Source: Pseudoalteromonas luteoviolacea (GTDB lineage Bacteria > Pseudomonadota > Gammaproteobacteria > Enterobacterales > Alteromonadaceae). Taken from it: DNA of 64,000 nucleotides. Where the stretch lies: positions 3,128,001-3,192,000 of the forward strand of contig NZ_CP015411.1 in NCBI RefSeq assembly GCF_001750165.1. The letters are read 5' to 3'. The notes beneath the pieces were generated by a model. That model saw only the letters and a list, made by a program, of their open reading frames with translations. It was not told the DNA's origin and did not search any database. Shown piece by piece: positions 26,030-34,763 of this stretch. Every line of letters starts with the position of its first letter. Position 1 is the first letter of the stretch. The position numbers were made by a program, and so were the translations under genes.

Positions 26030-27922
26030 ATGCGCTTGATCCCATACGCTCTTTTGAGCCTGGCCACTTTAACTGGGTGTCAATTTAGCGAAAATGACAC
26101 ACCTGAAGTTACAGTAGTAACACCAGCTCCTGAAGTACAAAGTAACTTAGAAATCACTGAGATATCAACGGGCCCACTCGATATGCTGGCTCCAAATGAT
26201 ACCGTCAAAACATTCTACACAGTTGATGTAACAGGTTTTGATAATGTTGACGTCGAAGTTCACTTTTACTTAATGCACTCAGACGAATTAGACTCACAAA
26301 GTGAGCAAGAAGCCGCCATTGAAGATATTCAACAAATCGCGGTTGTTGAATTAACAGGGCTTTCAGCAGGTACTAGTGAGCATGAGATTGAGCTGACATT
26401 ACCCAATTCGCTAGAAGGTGGTAACTACCACATTTTGGCGCAAATAGACCCGAATGATTTACACGTTGAAGATATTGAAGAGGACAACCACCCTTCAGTT
26501 GACCACGAGCCACATTTAGAGGGTAACTTCCCGCATGCGGATATTGTCGTTCGCGAACAAGCAGGCCACGATTATAAATTACTTGGCGCTGAATTCGGCC
26601 AAGCGGCGCTTATCTTAGATACACCAGATGCCAATAATGGCACAAGTGACCATCACTCCGATCTTATCGGATACTTTGAAGCTGACTATGAAGGCACAAA
26701 CTTAGGCCTTTCTCATATTAAAGCAGAAGTCATGGTCGCGGGTAACTGGGTTGAAACACATTTTTGGGATGCAACAGTAGGCCAATATACAGACACACTT
26801 GCGCATGAATTCAGAGCTGAGTTACACGACGAACATATTGGTTTTGATATCGCATTAGAGCCTGAGTTAATTCAAAGCTTACATGACAATTACAATGCCG
26901 ATTCAGAAAATACACTTGAGTTGAGATTTACTTTGATTGATGCCGCCCAAGATGCGGAAACAAACACAGACAACAACCAAGTACTGACCTCAATTCCGTT
27001 TTATTTCTTTGAGCAAGAAGACACCACACAAGCACCTGCAAGCCGCGCAGCTAGGTTTACTGAACAAGCAATCGTGCCCGCTTCTGTGGGCCTGGCCAAT
27101 ATCAACTTCCAAAGTGAATTTGATAAGTCATACGGCGACAAGTCTAAATTTAGCGTTGGTGTCGACTTACAAGGTCAATTATTTATTGTACCTACAGGCG
27201 ATCCTGGTGGCCGTATTACAGGTGAAGGTACCGTTGAAGCTTATTTTTTCAATGCTAAAAATACCCTATTTAGTATTTCATACAATGGTAGCGCTTATAT
27301 TAGTGGCCTAAATACTGGTTATGAATCAGAAATGATTATCTTCAATAACGTGGTTTTCGAAGATGAAAAATTCACAGCCAAGTATGAAAAGTCATGGGAG
27401 AAAAAGTGGGAAGAAGACAAGACTCTTGCCCAAGCAACCTTCACTGTTGGCCCTATTCCGATTAAAGTGGAAGCAGGTGTTACTGGTAACCTAGGCTTTG
27501 AACTGACAGTTGGCTACAACGCAGAGCTGTATGCCGAAGGGGATTTATTCCACGTAGACTTTGGTGCTTTTGGGCGAGGCGGCGTCAACCTATTAGTTGC
27601 TTCAGCAGGTGTACAGGCGATCTTAACTTTAATTGATAACACATTTGCGATGGAATCAAATGCAGGTTTTGCCCTCCTCACCAACAACAGCTCTAACCCA
27701 CATATTTACTATGGTATTGAACTAAAAAATGACCTAGATGTTATTTCAGGTAAGTTTGGTTTATATGCAGAAACATATGGCGTTAAATGGTGTAAAAAGT
27801 GGGGGATCCCTTACCCTTGTGGTAAGAAGACATCTCGCTATGATCTTTGGTTATATCAAACCAACAGTGTGTTTGATAAATCTTGGACAATTTACTCCAA
27901 AGAAGGTGAAATCGATCTATGA
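26030..27922 (+). CDS. Large lipoprotein of unknown function
   Basis: A 630-residue lipoprotein: lipobox LTGC at residues 14-17, so it is membrane-anchored after export. Residues about 40-340 look like tandem beta-sandwich domains with acidic, His-rich stretches (EEDNHPSVDHEPHLEG). Residues about 350-600 are Gly- and aromatic-rich beta sequence with many alternating hydrophobic residues, like an open beta-sheet. Near the C-terminus a cysteine pair (WCKKWGIPYPCG) may form a disulfide. Its stop overlaps the next gene's ATG by 4 bases (ATGA), so the two proteins are probably made together and may work as a pair. Confidence 0.7.
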   Translation: MRLIPYALLSLATLTGCQFSENDTPEVTVVTPAPEVQSNLEITEISTGPLDMLAPNDTVKTFYTVDVTGFDNVDVEVHFYLMHSDELDSQSEQEAAIEDIQQIAVVELTGLSAGTSEHEIELTLPNSLEGGNYHILAQIDPNDLHVEDIEEDNHPSVDHEPHLEGNFPHADIVVREQAGHDYKLLGAEFGQAALILDTPDANNGTSDHHSDLIGYFEADYEGTNLGLSHIKAEVMVAGNWVETHFWDATVGQYTDTLAHEFRAELHDEHIGFDIALEPELIQSLHDNYNADSENTLELRFTLIDAAQDAETNTDNNQVLTSIPFYFFEQEDTTQAPASRAARFTEQAIVPASVGLANINFQSEFDKSYGDKSKFSVGVDLQGQLFIVPTGDPGGRITGEGTVEAYFFNAKNTLFSISYNGSAYISGLNTGYESEMIIFNNVVFEDEKFTAKYEKSWEKKWEEDKTLAQATFTVGPIPIKVEAGVTGNLGFELTVGYNAELYAEGDLFHVDFGAFGRGGVNLLVASAGVQAILTLIDNTFAMESNAGFALLTNNSSNPHIYYGIELKNDLDVISGKFGLYAETYGVKWCKKWGIPYPCGKKTSRYDLWLYQTNSVFDKSWTIYSKEGEIDL

Positions 27923-29622
27923 TCACGCTTAATAAAGCGATGCTAGCCAGTGCACTTTGTGCACTGGCTGTTTCAAATACAGCCAATGCCAGCTGCTCTG
28001 CACAATACAATTTTGAAATTGATACACACACTACCTTTAATTACGACAAAGTAAGTGACCAAGGCCAACAAACCCATATTAAGCTCAACGGCATACTCTC
28101 GATAAAAGCAGCAGAACATAACGACGAGGCTGGTTGGTGGGCCATCAAAGCAGACAAGGTGACAGCAGGTCAAGGACAGTTTGCATCAGAGCTTGCAAGC
28201 TACACACTTCCTTTTGCTTTTAAGTTGGCAGACAACGGGCTGGTTGCAGACTTTTGGTTTCCGGTACAACTTGACACGCAAACACAAGAGCAACTCAAAG
28301 GTCTAGCGTATTACTTTCAGTTTCAACGCAACATTTCTGAATTAGTAAAAAAAGAACAAGATACGCTTGGATCCTATACAGTCTCGTATCAATTTAAAGA
28401 TGCTGAAATTACCCTAAACAAACACACCTATGCGCTGCATAATAAATCACAAGCCGCTGTGCAAACAGTCAGTGTGGCGTCATCGGGCCACCACATTACC
28501 CCTAACGAATGCTTTTTTACGCATCGTAGAGGACAAGAGATACTGCTATTTTCTGGTCAATCACAAAGCTTAAATTTAAAGACCAAACAACACTATCAAT
28601 TTAGGCCTACAGATTCAGCATTCCCATCAGCGCTATTTACCATGCCGGTGGCATTGGAAAACTGGCCAAGCGCAGAAAAAACAATCAGCGAAGATGAACT
28701 TGAGCAACTCAAAAAGTCATTACATAGCTTAGTGAGTCAAGGCAATTTAACCGATATTTCCGCCTATGACTTAGCCAAGCAACTGAGTCAATTTGACGCG
28801 GTGATACGCTCTTTAGAATCGGTCTTTTTACAGCAAACACTCTCAGATGAAGCACAAATGCGATTGTTTAATGCATTAGGCCAGCTCGATAGTGCAAATA
28901 GCCAACTACTGCTTGGCCATATATTGGTTAAAGCAGAGAAAGACCCATTAATGCAATTTCGCGCACTGCGCGCACTTTCTCAAGGACAAAGCCCGCTGAG
29001 CCCCGAGCTTGGAGCGTTACTCACCGAGCAAATCGAAGCAGGCTTTTCTAGCTTAGATTCAGAGGTGACCAGTAGCTTTTATATGACCATAGGTGCCATG
29101 CTTAATAGTAGAGCTGCAAATGCACAGTCCGCTCAGCTGCATAATGTATTGTCTGAACAATTATCATTGGTCACCGAAACCAATATCAAATCAGCGCTTA
29201 TTACCAGCTTAGGTAATAGCCGTGATGAGCAACACTTTAACCAAATTGACAGTTATATAGATGATACCGATAAAAGCGTGCAACGAGCCTCTATTAGGGC
29301 ACTTGGCATGATGCAAACTGAACAAGCTTACACGAGCTTAGAAAAGCAGCTTGCGAAGCCTCAGCATCAAAACCAAGTTACGCTGCTAAAAGCTTTATCA
29401 AATTATGAGCTCAAACCTGCTGCCAGCGACGCGGTGCTTGCAATCGCAGTTAACAACCCCGCCGCAGAAAGTCGTTACGCAGCTATTCAGGCACTGGCAA
29501 CACAAAAACGCCAAGACGGCATTAAAGCCACCTTAAGATCAGCTTTAAAAAAGGAAACGTCTAAGCGTAATTTTAAAGCCATTGTTGAGTTGCTTCACAG
29601 CACAAAACAAAACACCCCATAA
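27919..29622 (+). CDS. Secreted HEAT-repeat protein with N-terminal beta domain, possibly vitellogenin-like
   Basis: A 567-residue exported protein: signal peptide at 1-24 (NANA-S), then a beta-rich domain (about 25-250) that starts with a Tyr/Phe-rich strand and continues with KLNGILSIKA. A long helical HEAT-type domain follows (about 250-560) with repeats such as ALGNSRDE... and SIRALGMM. This beta-plus-helical order is the order of the N-terminal module in vitellogenin and microsomal triglyceride transfer proteins, which bind and move lipid. The resemblance is structural and needs a profile search. It overlaps the upstream lipoprotein gene by 4 bases. Confidence 0.65.
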   Translation: MITLNKAMLASALCALAVSNTANASCSAQYNFEIDTHTTFNYDKVSDQGQQTHIKLNGILSIKAAEHNDEAGWWAIKADKVTAGQGQFASELASYTLPFAFKLADNGLVADFWFPVQLDTQTQEQLKGLAYYFQFQRNISELVKKEQDTLGSYTVSYQFKDAEITLNKHTYALHNKSQAAVQTVSVASSGHHITPNECFFTHRRGQEILLFSGQSQSLNLKTKQHYQFRPTDSAFPSALFTMPVALENWPSAEKTISEDELEQLKKSLHSLVSQGNLTDISAYDLAKQLSQFDAVIRSLESVFLQQTLSDEAQMRLFNALGQLDSANSQLLLGHILVKAEKDPLMQFRALRALSQGQSPLSPELGALLTEQIEAGFSSLDSEVTSSFYMTIGAMLNSRAANAQSAQLHNVLSEQLSLVTETNIKSALITSLGNSRDEQHFNQIDSYIDDTDKSVQRASIRALGMMQTEQAYTSLEKQLAKPQHQNQVTLLKALSNYELKPAASDAVLAIAVNNPAAESRYAAIQALATQKRQDGIKATLRSALKKETSKRNFKAIVELLHSTKQNTP

Positions 29623-29627
29623 ACTTT

Positions 29628-29673
29628 CAAGTTGTGGCTGCGTCTAACTATTTGTTAGTCGAAGCCACACTTA
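29628..29673 (+). terminator. Terminator-like imperfect hairpin after the HEAT-repeat gene
   Basis: A long interrupted inverted repeat (AAGTTGTGGCT...AGCCACACTT, with an inner CTAAC...GTTAG stem) starts 6 bases after the stop codon. The T-run after it is weak. Confidence 0.5.
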
Positions 29674-29727
29674 ATGTCTTTTCAATGCTTCGCACTCTGC
29701 TAATTTGTATTGACTTAGGACCGACCA

Positions 29728-30090
29728 ATGACATTCCACTCGCCCACCCCGATTATCCGCAGCTTTGATAGACAAGCTACACACGCCTTTTATATCGAGT
29801 TTTTAGAATTTAAAATAGACTGGCAACATCAGTATCAAGCCGACTTACCTTTGTATATGCAAATATCAAAAGATGCCTGCATAGTGCATGTGTCAGAGCA
29901 TTATGGTGATGCATCTTGTGGGGCGAGTATTAGAATTGGCTGTGATGAATTGAAAGCTTATCAAGCACAGTTAATTCAAAAACAGTTTAAGCATGCTCGC
30001 CCCGATATTGTCGAACAACCATGGGGCCTTGAAATGACCATATCAGATCCATTCGGTAATAGGCTTGTCTTTTTCCAAACCGCTAAGTAA
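29728..30090 (+). CDS. VOC superfamily protein (glyoxalase/bleomycin-resistance-like)
   Basis: A 120-residue single-domain VOC protein: FHSPTPIIRSFDRQATHAFYIEFLEFKIDW at the start is the first beta-alpha-beta unit, and MTISDPFGNRLVFFQ is the typical C-terminal strand with its DPFGN turn. Such proteins bind small hydrophobic drugs or act as metal-dependent enzymes. The usual glyoxalase metal ligands are not all evident, so a binding role is plausible. AGGA precedes ATG 29728. Confidence 0.82.
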   Translation: MTFHSPTPIIRSFDRQATHAFYIEFLEFKIDWQHQYQADLPLYMQISKDACIVHVSEHYGDASCGASIRIGCDELKAYQAQLIQKQFKHARPDIVEQPWGLEMTISDPFGNRLVFFQTAK

Positions 30091-30131
30091 ATGGTGAGTA
30101 AGATAGCGCTTTATAAATTATGGCTGCGCGG

Positions 30132-31487
30132 CTAGTCTTTCATTTGCTCAATGGCAACAATCTCTGAGCGATTCATTGTGAGCTTGTATCGCTCCAGCTG
30201 CGAGTCCTCACCGGATTTAAAGCGCATCACTAAGTTAATTTGATAACGACGCTCGACAGAGTTTTTTGACACTTTGTGCCCTTCAAGGCTATACAGCTTT
30301 CCAGCCCCTTTTTTTAAATAGCGCGCAAACGAGCTCATATTAAAAGTGATTCTTTGCTGTACTTCTTCATATCCAGGTAAAAACTCATCTATTTGTACCT
30401 GATTTTTACAACTGAAGTGCAAAAGGTTCGCTTCTTGACGGTTTTGCCTGCCACGCTTTTTAAGCAGCTTATCAACATCCTCCGGAATATCTTTCTTTTT
30501 GATGTGCTCTAACCAAATGGTTTGCGTGCATACAGTTTCGTCATTAACTGAGTTTTTAAATTTGTTACGCCACTTTGGCCTACCTTTTTGTACTTTACGC
30601 CACGCCCATTGCGTCAAATCATCTTTAAAAGTTTCCCTTAAACCGTAGATCACACCTAACAGCGCAATAAGGGCAACGGTAATTTCTTCAAAATTAGAGC
30701 GCGCATTCAACACCAAATACATCACAAACGCCATGATCACCGCTGTCACTGCACCACGAGCAAGACGTTTTAAATTCGCACCCAAGTTGGCCGTTTCTCG
30801 ATTAAACACTACGCCATACTCAATCAACCTTTCCAATAAGCGCATTTTGTTGGTAATGCGATTTGGGTCGTCCAGCGTCACCTGTGAATTGTAACTTTGC
30901 TTTTCACGATAGAGATTTTCTTGTTTACAAAAATCTATCACTTCCCCTCGCTCTTTACTAAAATCGCTTGATTTCGGGCCTCGTGCCAGCAATTTCAAAA
31001 AAGCTTGTTCTGTGTGCCAACTTAAATAATTGTCAGCATTTTGAAAGTAGGATTTAAGTCGATTATCCGGTGGCGTGTAACGTCTTAGCTTCACCAAAAG
31101 CTTTGCGCTTTGCTCGACTAGTTCCATGGCGGCTGGGTAAAACTCCTCAGCTTGCTTGAGCTTTAAGGTTTGCTTAACATCTGCATCTAACGCAATGCGA
31201 ATTTGATAGCAGAATAAGTTCAGGTTAACGCGATAATCACTTTTTTGCCCTTTGCTTTGGCTTATAAAACGGCTGCGCACTAATGGTAAATGTAACTGCT
31301 CAGAATAATAGGCACTGTGACATTTAATATTGGCATTAAAGTAATCGACTTCGTTTAAGGTGTTTGCGTTGATCCCCATATCGATTGGAATGGAAAAGTA
31401 TAGATCAAGCTGGTTTGTCTCTTTTGGCAGGAGCTGATAGTTGATTTTAAATGATAGGCTTTCGTCTTGGCTTAGTTTTGCTTTGCT
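30132..31487 (-). CDS. Two-TM membrane protein of unknown function
   Basis: A 451-residue protein. GTG 31487 is chosen, with GAGGAGG about 11 bases upstream. The N-terminal half (1-240) is soluble and charged. Two adjacent membrane segments lie around residues 250-290 (AVIMAFVMYLVL and ITVALIALLGVIYGL). The C-terminal half (290-451) is basic and ends in beta-rich sequence. Both long soluble parts would therefore lie on the same side of the membrane, probably the cytoplasm. No enzyme motif is recognised and no operon partner is present. Confidence 0.65.
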   Translation of the reverse strand, partial: SKAKLSQDESLSFKINYQLLPKETNQLDLYFSIPIDMGINANTLNEVDYFNANIKCHSAYYSEQLHLPLVRSRFISQSKGQKSDYRVNLNLFCYQIRIALDADVKQTLKLKQAEEFYPAAMELVEQSAKLLVKLRRYTPPDNRLKSYFQNADNYLSWHTEQAFLKLLARGPKSSDFSKERGEVIDFCKQENLYREKQSYNSQVTLDDPNRITNKMRLLERLIEYGVVFNRETANLGANLKRLARGAVTAVIMAFVMYLVLNARSNFEEITVALIALLGVIYGLRETFKDDLTQWAWRKVQKGRPKWRNKFKNSVNDETVCTQTIWLEHIKKKDIPEDVDKLLKKRGRQNRQEANLLHFSCKNQVQIDEFLPGYEEVQQRITFNMSSFARYLKKGAGKLYSLEGHKVSKNSVERRYQINLVMRFKSGEDSQLERYKLTMNRSEIVAIEQMKD

Positions 31488-31651
31488 CACTCGAATAATT
31501 TCCCTCCTCTTGTTTACACTTGACAAGTATAACACAAATCCTTTTCTAACATTGGTTTAAGCTGTTAAAAACTCAAGTATCACGACAAAAATTCATTATG
31601 CTAAGATTGCCAATACGAGGATAATGTACCTTTTATTTTATAGGAATGAAC

Positions 31652-32017
31652 ATGTCAGATACACAACAAGAAACCCTCTCTGAGTTTATTGAACGTGCTA
31701 CACATCGAGGTGAATCTATTGAATTTGAACACACCATTCAACTTATCGATAGCCTGTATGACTTTACACCTTGCGCATTTAAAAATGGTGAGCAAACTAA
31801 CGACGCAGGGACAAATCTAGGATCATGCAAGATTCTCGCTTTTGCAAAGCAGCATAATTTATCAGAGCAAGCCACATTACATTGTTTTGGCCAATACTAC
31901 CGTCACGATGTTCTTAAAAACCCAGATGGCGATGACCATGGCAATATCAGAAACTTTATCAAATCTGGTTGGGATGGTGTTTCTTTTCAAAATAACCCGC
32001 TAATTACACGTGCCTAA
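31652..32017 (+). CDS. HopJ type III effector family protein
   Basis: A 121-residue protein matching the HopJ family. Signatures visible are YDFTPCAFKNGEQTNDAGTNLGSCKI, LHCFGQYYRHDVL and DHGNIRNFIKSGWDGVSF. Despite the family name, it is widespread in bacteria without type III secretion and its cellular role is not established. No secretion genes lie nearby, so an effector role is not supported. The second ATG (31652) has AGGA at proper spacing; the first at 31646 is too close to it. Confidence 0.88.
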   Translation: MSDTQQETLSEFIERATHRGESIEFEHTIQLIDSLYDFTPCAFKNGEQTNDAGTNLGSCKILAFAKQHNLSEQATLHCFGQYYRHDVLKNPDGDDHGNIRNFIKSGWDGVSFQNNPLITRA

Positions 32018-32036
32018 CGCCATAATTTAAGGTTCT

Positions 32037-32351
32037 ATGAGCAAAACTACTGATCGGTTTATCAGCCAATACGTACAGTTACAAAACACTATTTTTGGCA
32101 TCATTATGGATCAAGTAGATACATCTAGAATCATAGAAATGGCTTGGGAAGACAGAACGCCGTTTGAGGCCATACAGCGGTTGTATGGCCTCAATGAAAA
32201 AGCAGTTATTAATTTAATGCGCGCAGAGCTTAAAACGAGCAGCTTTAAACTTTGGCGAGAAAGAGTATCAGGTCGAAAAACCAAACACTTGAAACTACGC
32301 TCACCCGAGGTGAACCGTGGATATTGCCCAACCCAATATAAGCAAAGGTAA
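32037..32351 (+). CDS. TIGR03643 family protein (small, conserved)
   Basis: A 104-residue protein whose body (RIIEMAWEDRTPFEAIQ, then SSFKLWRERVSGRKTKHLKL) matches the TIGR03643 family, small conserved proteins of unknown role common in marine gammaproteobacteria and cyanobacteria. The basic C-terminal half suggests nucleic-acid binding (inference). ATG 32037 has an AAGG site; an internal ATG at 32106 would match the family's usual start but lacks a site. It begins 19 bases after the HopJ-like gene, so they may be one transcript. Confidence 0.8.
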   Translation: MSKTTDRFISQYVQLQNTIFGIIMDQVDTSRIIEMAWEDRTPFEAIQRLYGLNEKAVINLMRAELKTSSFKLWRERVSGRKTKHLKLRSPEVNRGYCPTQYKQR

Positions 32352-32377
32352 TATATACCATTATATTTTATTTCAGC

Positions 32378-32404
32378 GTGACAAGTATAGGAACGACTTG
32401 TCAC
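32378..32404 (+). repeat. Perfect 9-bp inverted repeat after the TIGR03643 gene
   Basis: GTGACAAGT (32378-32386) and ACTTGTCAC (32396-32404) form a hairpin 27 bases after the stop codon. There is no T-run, so it may be a processing hairpin or weak terminator. Confidence 0.45.
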
Positions 32405-32580
32405 CATCTAGTCAATAGTAATATCGACATCCAAATCGCAATATTTGGATACGCTCACTCCCCTTCTTCATTTTCCTTGCACACTTAGTCGCTAATTTGG
32501 TCACAGTAAAAAACCAATTTAAACATTGGGTTAAATAATAAGCGCTCAATTATTCATACCACATGGTAAGGACTCACTCC

Positions 32581-34212
32581 ATGCGTATTAAATTTCCAAA
32601 ATTCACCAAAATGACAGTCGTACTGGCTGTTTCGATGGGTGCACACGCTTCCAGTTATGCGTGCACAGGGCTTGATAGCAGCATCCATGTCGCCACCAAT
32701 ACCATGCATAACGGCATGATGACCTATCTGTCTTTTACACTCACCAATAATCAGCATACATTGCATGCGCTAGGTGGTGATAGCTTCGTTAAAATGACAT
32801 ATGGCAACACCTGCGAAATGTTCGATATCAGTAATTACAATGGTGTACAGGTCAATTTGAGTAATTATGGAAATACATACAACGGCCAAAGTCTGCATAC
32901 CCACCAGCTGATCCATGGTGGCAATGGTGATGATGTCATTAGAACAGGCAATAAAGTAGACTACGTTTACTCAGGAGCAGGAAATGACCAGCTGTACACC
33001 TTTGGCGATACAGATATCGTAGATGCAGGCGACGGTATAGATTGTGCTGAAGTAGGCACCGCAGGCTCTATCGCTCAGCGCCCTGAAAATCATGAGTTAT
33101 CGAGCTGTGCTAACTTCTCGACGATAATCAGTAAAACCCAAAGCTGCACTGGCGGCGGCACGCTATTCACAGACTATTATGTCAATGGTGTTTGGGGCAT
33201 TCAGTCAAAGATCAACAGTGTGAGCTACACGTTTGAGCAATATGGTGAACTGGTTTTTGTTAACGCAAAGCTTGGTAACTCAACCGCCTGCTCAACACCT
33301 AACACCTCAAATATCGACCTTATTTTTGCCAAATTGAGTAGTGGTAACGATACCTTGAATGCCTCAGCGGTGACTTACAACATGACTGTATATGGCCTTG
33401 AAGGCAAAGATAATATCACCACAGGCAGCGGCCATGACTGGGTATTTGGTGGGAGCGATAAAGATACCATACGTGGTGGTGCGGGCAATGACTGGTTGAT
33501 GGGCGACTCGCGCATTGAAACAGACAAACGTGGTATTGTATTTACCCTTCCTCTTGGCAGTAGTGCCACTGCACAAGATAAAGTATACGGGCAAGATGGC
33601 CATGACGTGATTTTTGGTAATGGCCATTCAGATCACCTTGAAGGTGGTAATGGTGACGATCTCGTTTTTGGTAATGCCGGCGATAAAGATCGCTTACATG
33701 GTAACAGTGGTGACGATATCTTGGTTGACTCTGGCGGGAACAAGTGGAAAAAACGCGCTAAATTATGGGGCGGAAGCGGTAACGACATCGTGTTATGTGA
33801 AGATGGTGACTGCGAACTATTTGGCGGCGGCAGCGCAGATTTTGTTGCTAGTTTCTCGCAATATAACCATGACATAGGCTTATATGGTGGGGATGGAGGT
33901 GATACGCTTTACAATCGCGGCGATCAATACCCAGAAGGCTCCGGCGGCGGTGGAAATGACCGATGCCATGGTCCATGTGACCTGATTAGATCAACTGGAT
34001 CTGGCATTGGCGGCGATAGTATTGAAGCCGCGGCCTATTATGCTGCAGGTGTCATGACCGCTGTATACGAGGGTGCGATTGATATGCGTAACTTCAGTGG
34101 TAACCACAGCGATTTCAGTAAGCGCATCGCTGATTTAGTTGACCAAGCTGCTCTCGATTACTGGCAAAATAACCGTCACCAGTCAATCTATGTCATTGAA
34201 GGTAGGAAATAA
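32581..34212 (+). CDS. Secreted RTX-type calcium-binding repeat protein
   Basis: A 543-residue protein with an N-terminal signal peptide (about residues 1-24, ending near AHAS). Glycine/aspartate nonapeptide repeats of the RTX type (GGxGxDxhx) occur around residues 115-150 (GGNGDDVIRTGNK, SGAGNDQLYTFGD) and densely at about 275-455 (GGAGNDWLMGD, GGNGDDLVFGNAGD, GGSGNDIVLCEDGD). These fold into Ca2+-binding beta rolls outside the cell. Most RTX proteins leave by type I secretion with no N-terminal signal; the Sec signal and several cysteines here suggest a periplasmic step, for example type II secretion. No catalytic domain is recognised. Confidence 0.83.
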   Translation: MRIKFPKFTKMTVVLAVSMGAHASSYACTGLDSSIHVATNTMHNGMMTYLSFTLTNNQHTLHALGGDSFVKMTYGNTCEMFDISNYNGVQVNLSNYGNTYNGQSLHTHQLIHGGNGDDVIRTGNKVDYVYSGAGNDQLYTFGDTDIVDAGDGIDCAEVGTAGSIAQRPENHELSSCANFSTIISKTQSCTGGGTLFTDYYVNGVWGIQSKINSVSYTFEQYGELVFVNAKLGNSTACSTPNTSNIDLIFAKLSSGNDTLNASAVTYNMTVYGLEGKDNITTGSGHDWVFGGSDKDTIRGGAGNDWLMGDSRIETDKRGIVFTLPLGSSATAQDKVYGQDGHDVIFGNGHSDHLEGGNGDDLVFGNAGDKDRLHGNSGDDILVDSGGNKWKKRAKLWGGSGNDIVLCEDGDCELFGGGSADFVASFSQYNHDIGLYGGDGGDTLYNRGDQYPEGSGGGGNDRCHGPCDLIRSTGSGIGGDSIEAAAYYAAGVMTAVYEGAIDMRNFSGNHSDFSKRIADLVDQAALDYWQNNRHQSIYVIEGRK

Positions 34213-34223
34213 CTAAGAACCCT

Positions 34224-34256
34224 TAACTTGGTAGCCATCTTTGCGCTACCAAGTTA
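34224..34256. terminator. Hairpin between convergent genes
   Basis: A perfect 12-bp stem (34224-34235 with 34245-34256) and a 9-base loop lie between the RTX gene (+) and the YkgJ-type gene (-). It could end transcription from both sides, though T-runs are short. Confidence 0.65.
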
Positions 34257-34285
34257 GTGTAAATTAAACAACAATAAACGGGGAT

Positions 34286-34516
34286 TTACGTCACCGCTTC
34301 TAAATAAATTAAATTGTTCATCGCCTCTTCATTGGTACTACCGCACGTTTCCCGGTCTGCCTTAAAATCGCTGCACACTTGAGGGCGCTCTGGCTTACCA
34401 AAAATAGAGCATAAATTCTTGTCATTTAAGTACTCACAGCGAATGTTAGCAGCCTTTCCCAAAGAGCTGATACTGGGCGCTATACAGCATGCACCACAGC
34501 CTAATCTACAGTCCAT
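34286..34516 (-). CDS. YkgJ family cysteine cluster protein
   Basis: A 76-residue protein with the cysteine pattern of the YkgJ/CxxCxxCC family: DCRLGCGACC at the start, then RCEYL, LCSIFG and VCSDF. The cysteines probably bind zinc or an iron-sulfur cluster. ATG 34516 is preceded by AAGGTG at good spacing; the longer frame to 34537 is not needed. The role of the family is unknown. Confidence 0.85.
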   Translation of the reverse strand: MDCRLGCGACCIAPSISSLGKAANIRCEYLNDKNLCSIFGKPERPQVCSDFKADRETCGSTNEEAMNNLIYLEAVT

Positions 34517-34763
34517 AATAAGCACCTTTTCAGTCAAAAAGAAGCATTATACCCGTTGCACTCTCACCTGTATGCAATCGGCACGAAATATATACAGCTT
34601 TTAGCAATTGTAAAAATGTAACTGGGTACGCAATGCTTTGTTACATATTGGGGTGATATCAAAACACCTTGAAATATCTATTGTCGTATTATTGATGGTA
34701 ATTGATATGTTGATGGTTATTTTCAGCGTATCCCAATTGTCAATTCAGGAAGGAATTAACATC

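Noticed and set aside
29728..30090. A specific antibiotic resistance gene linked to the PKS product
   Set aside because: The VOC fold is too general, and the gene lies 15 kb from the biosynthetic genes.
31652..32017. A type III secretion effector locus
   Set aside because: HopJ-family proteins are common in bacteria without type III secretion, and no secretion genes are present.
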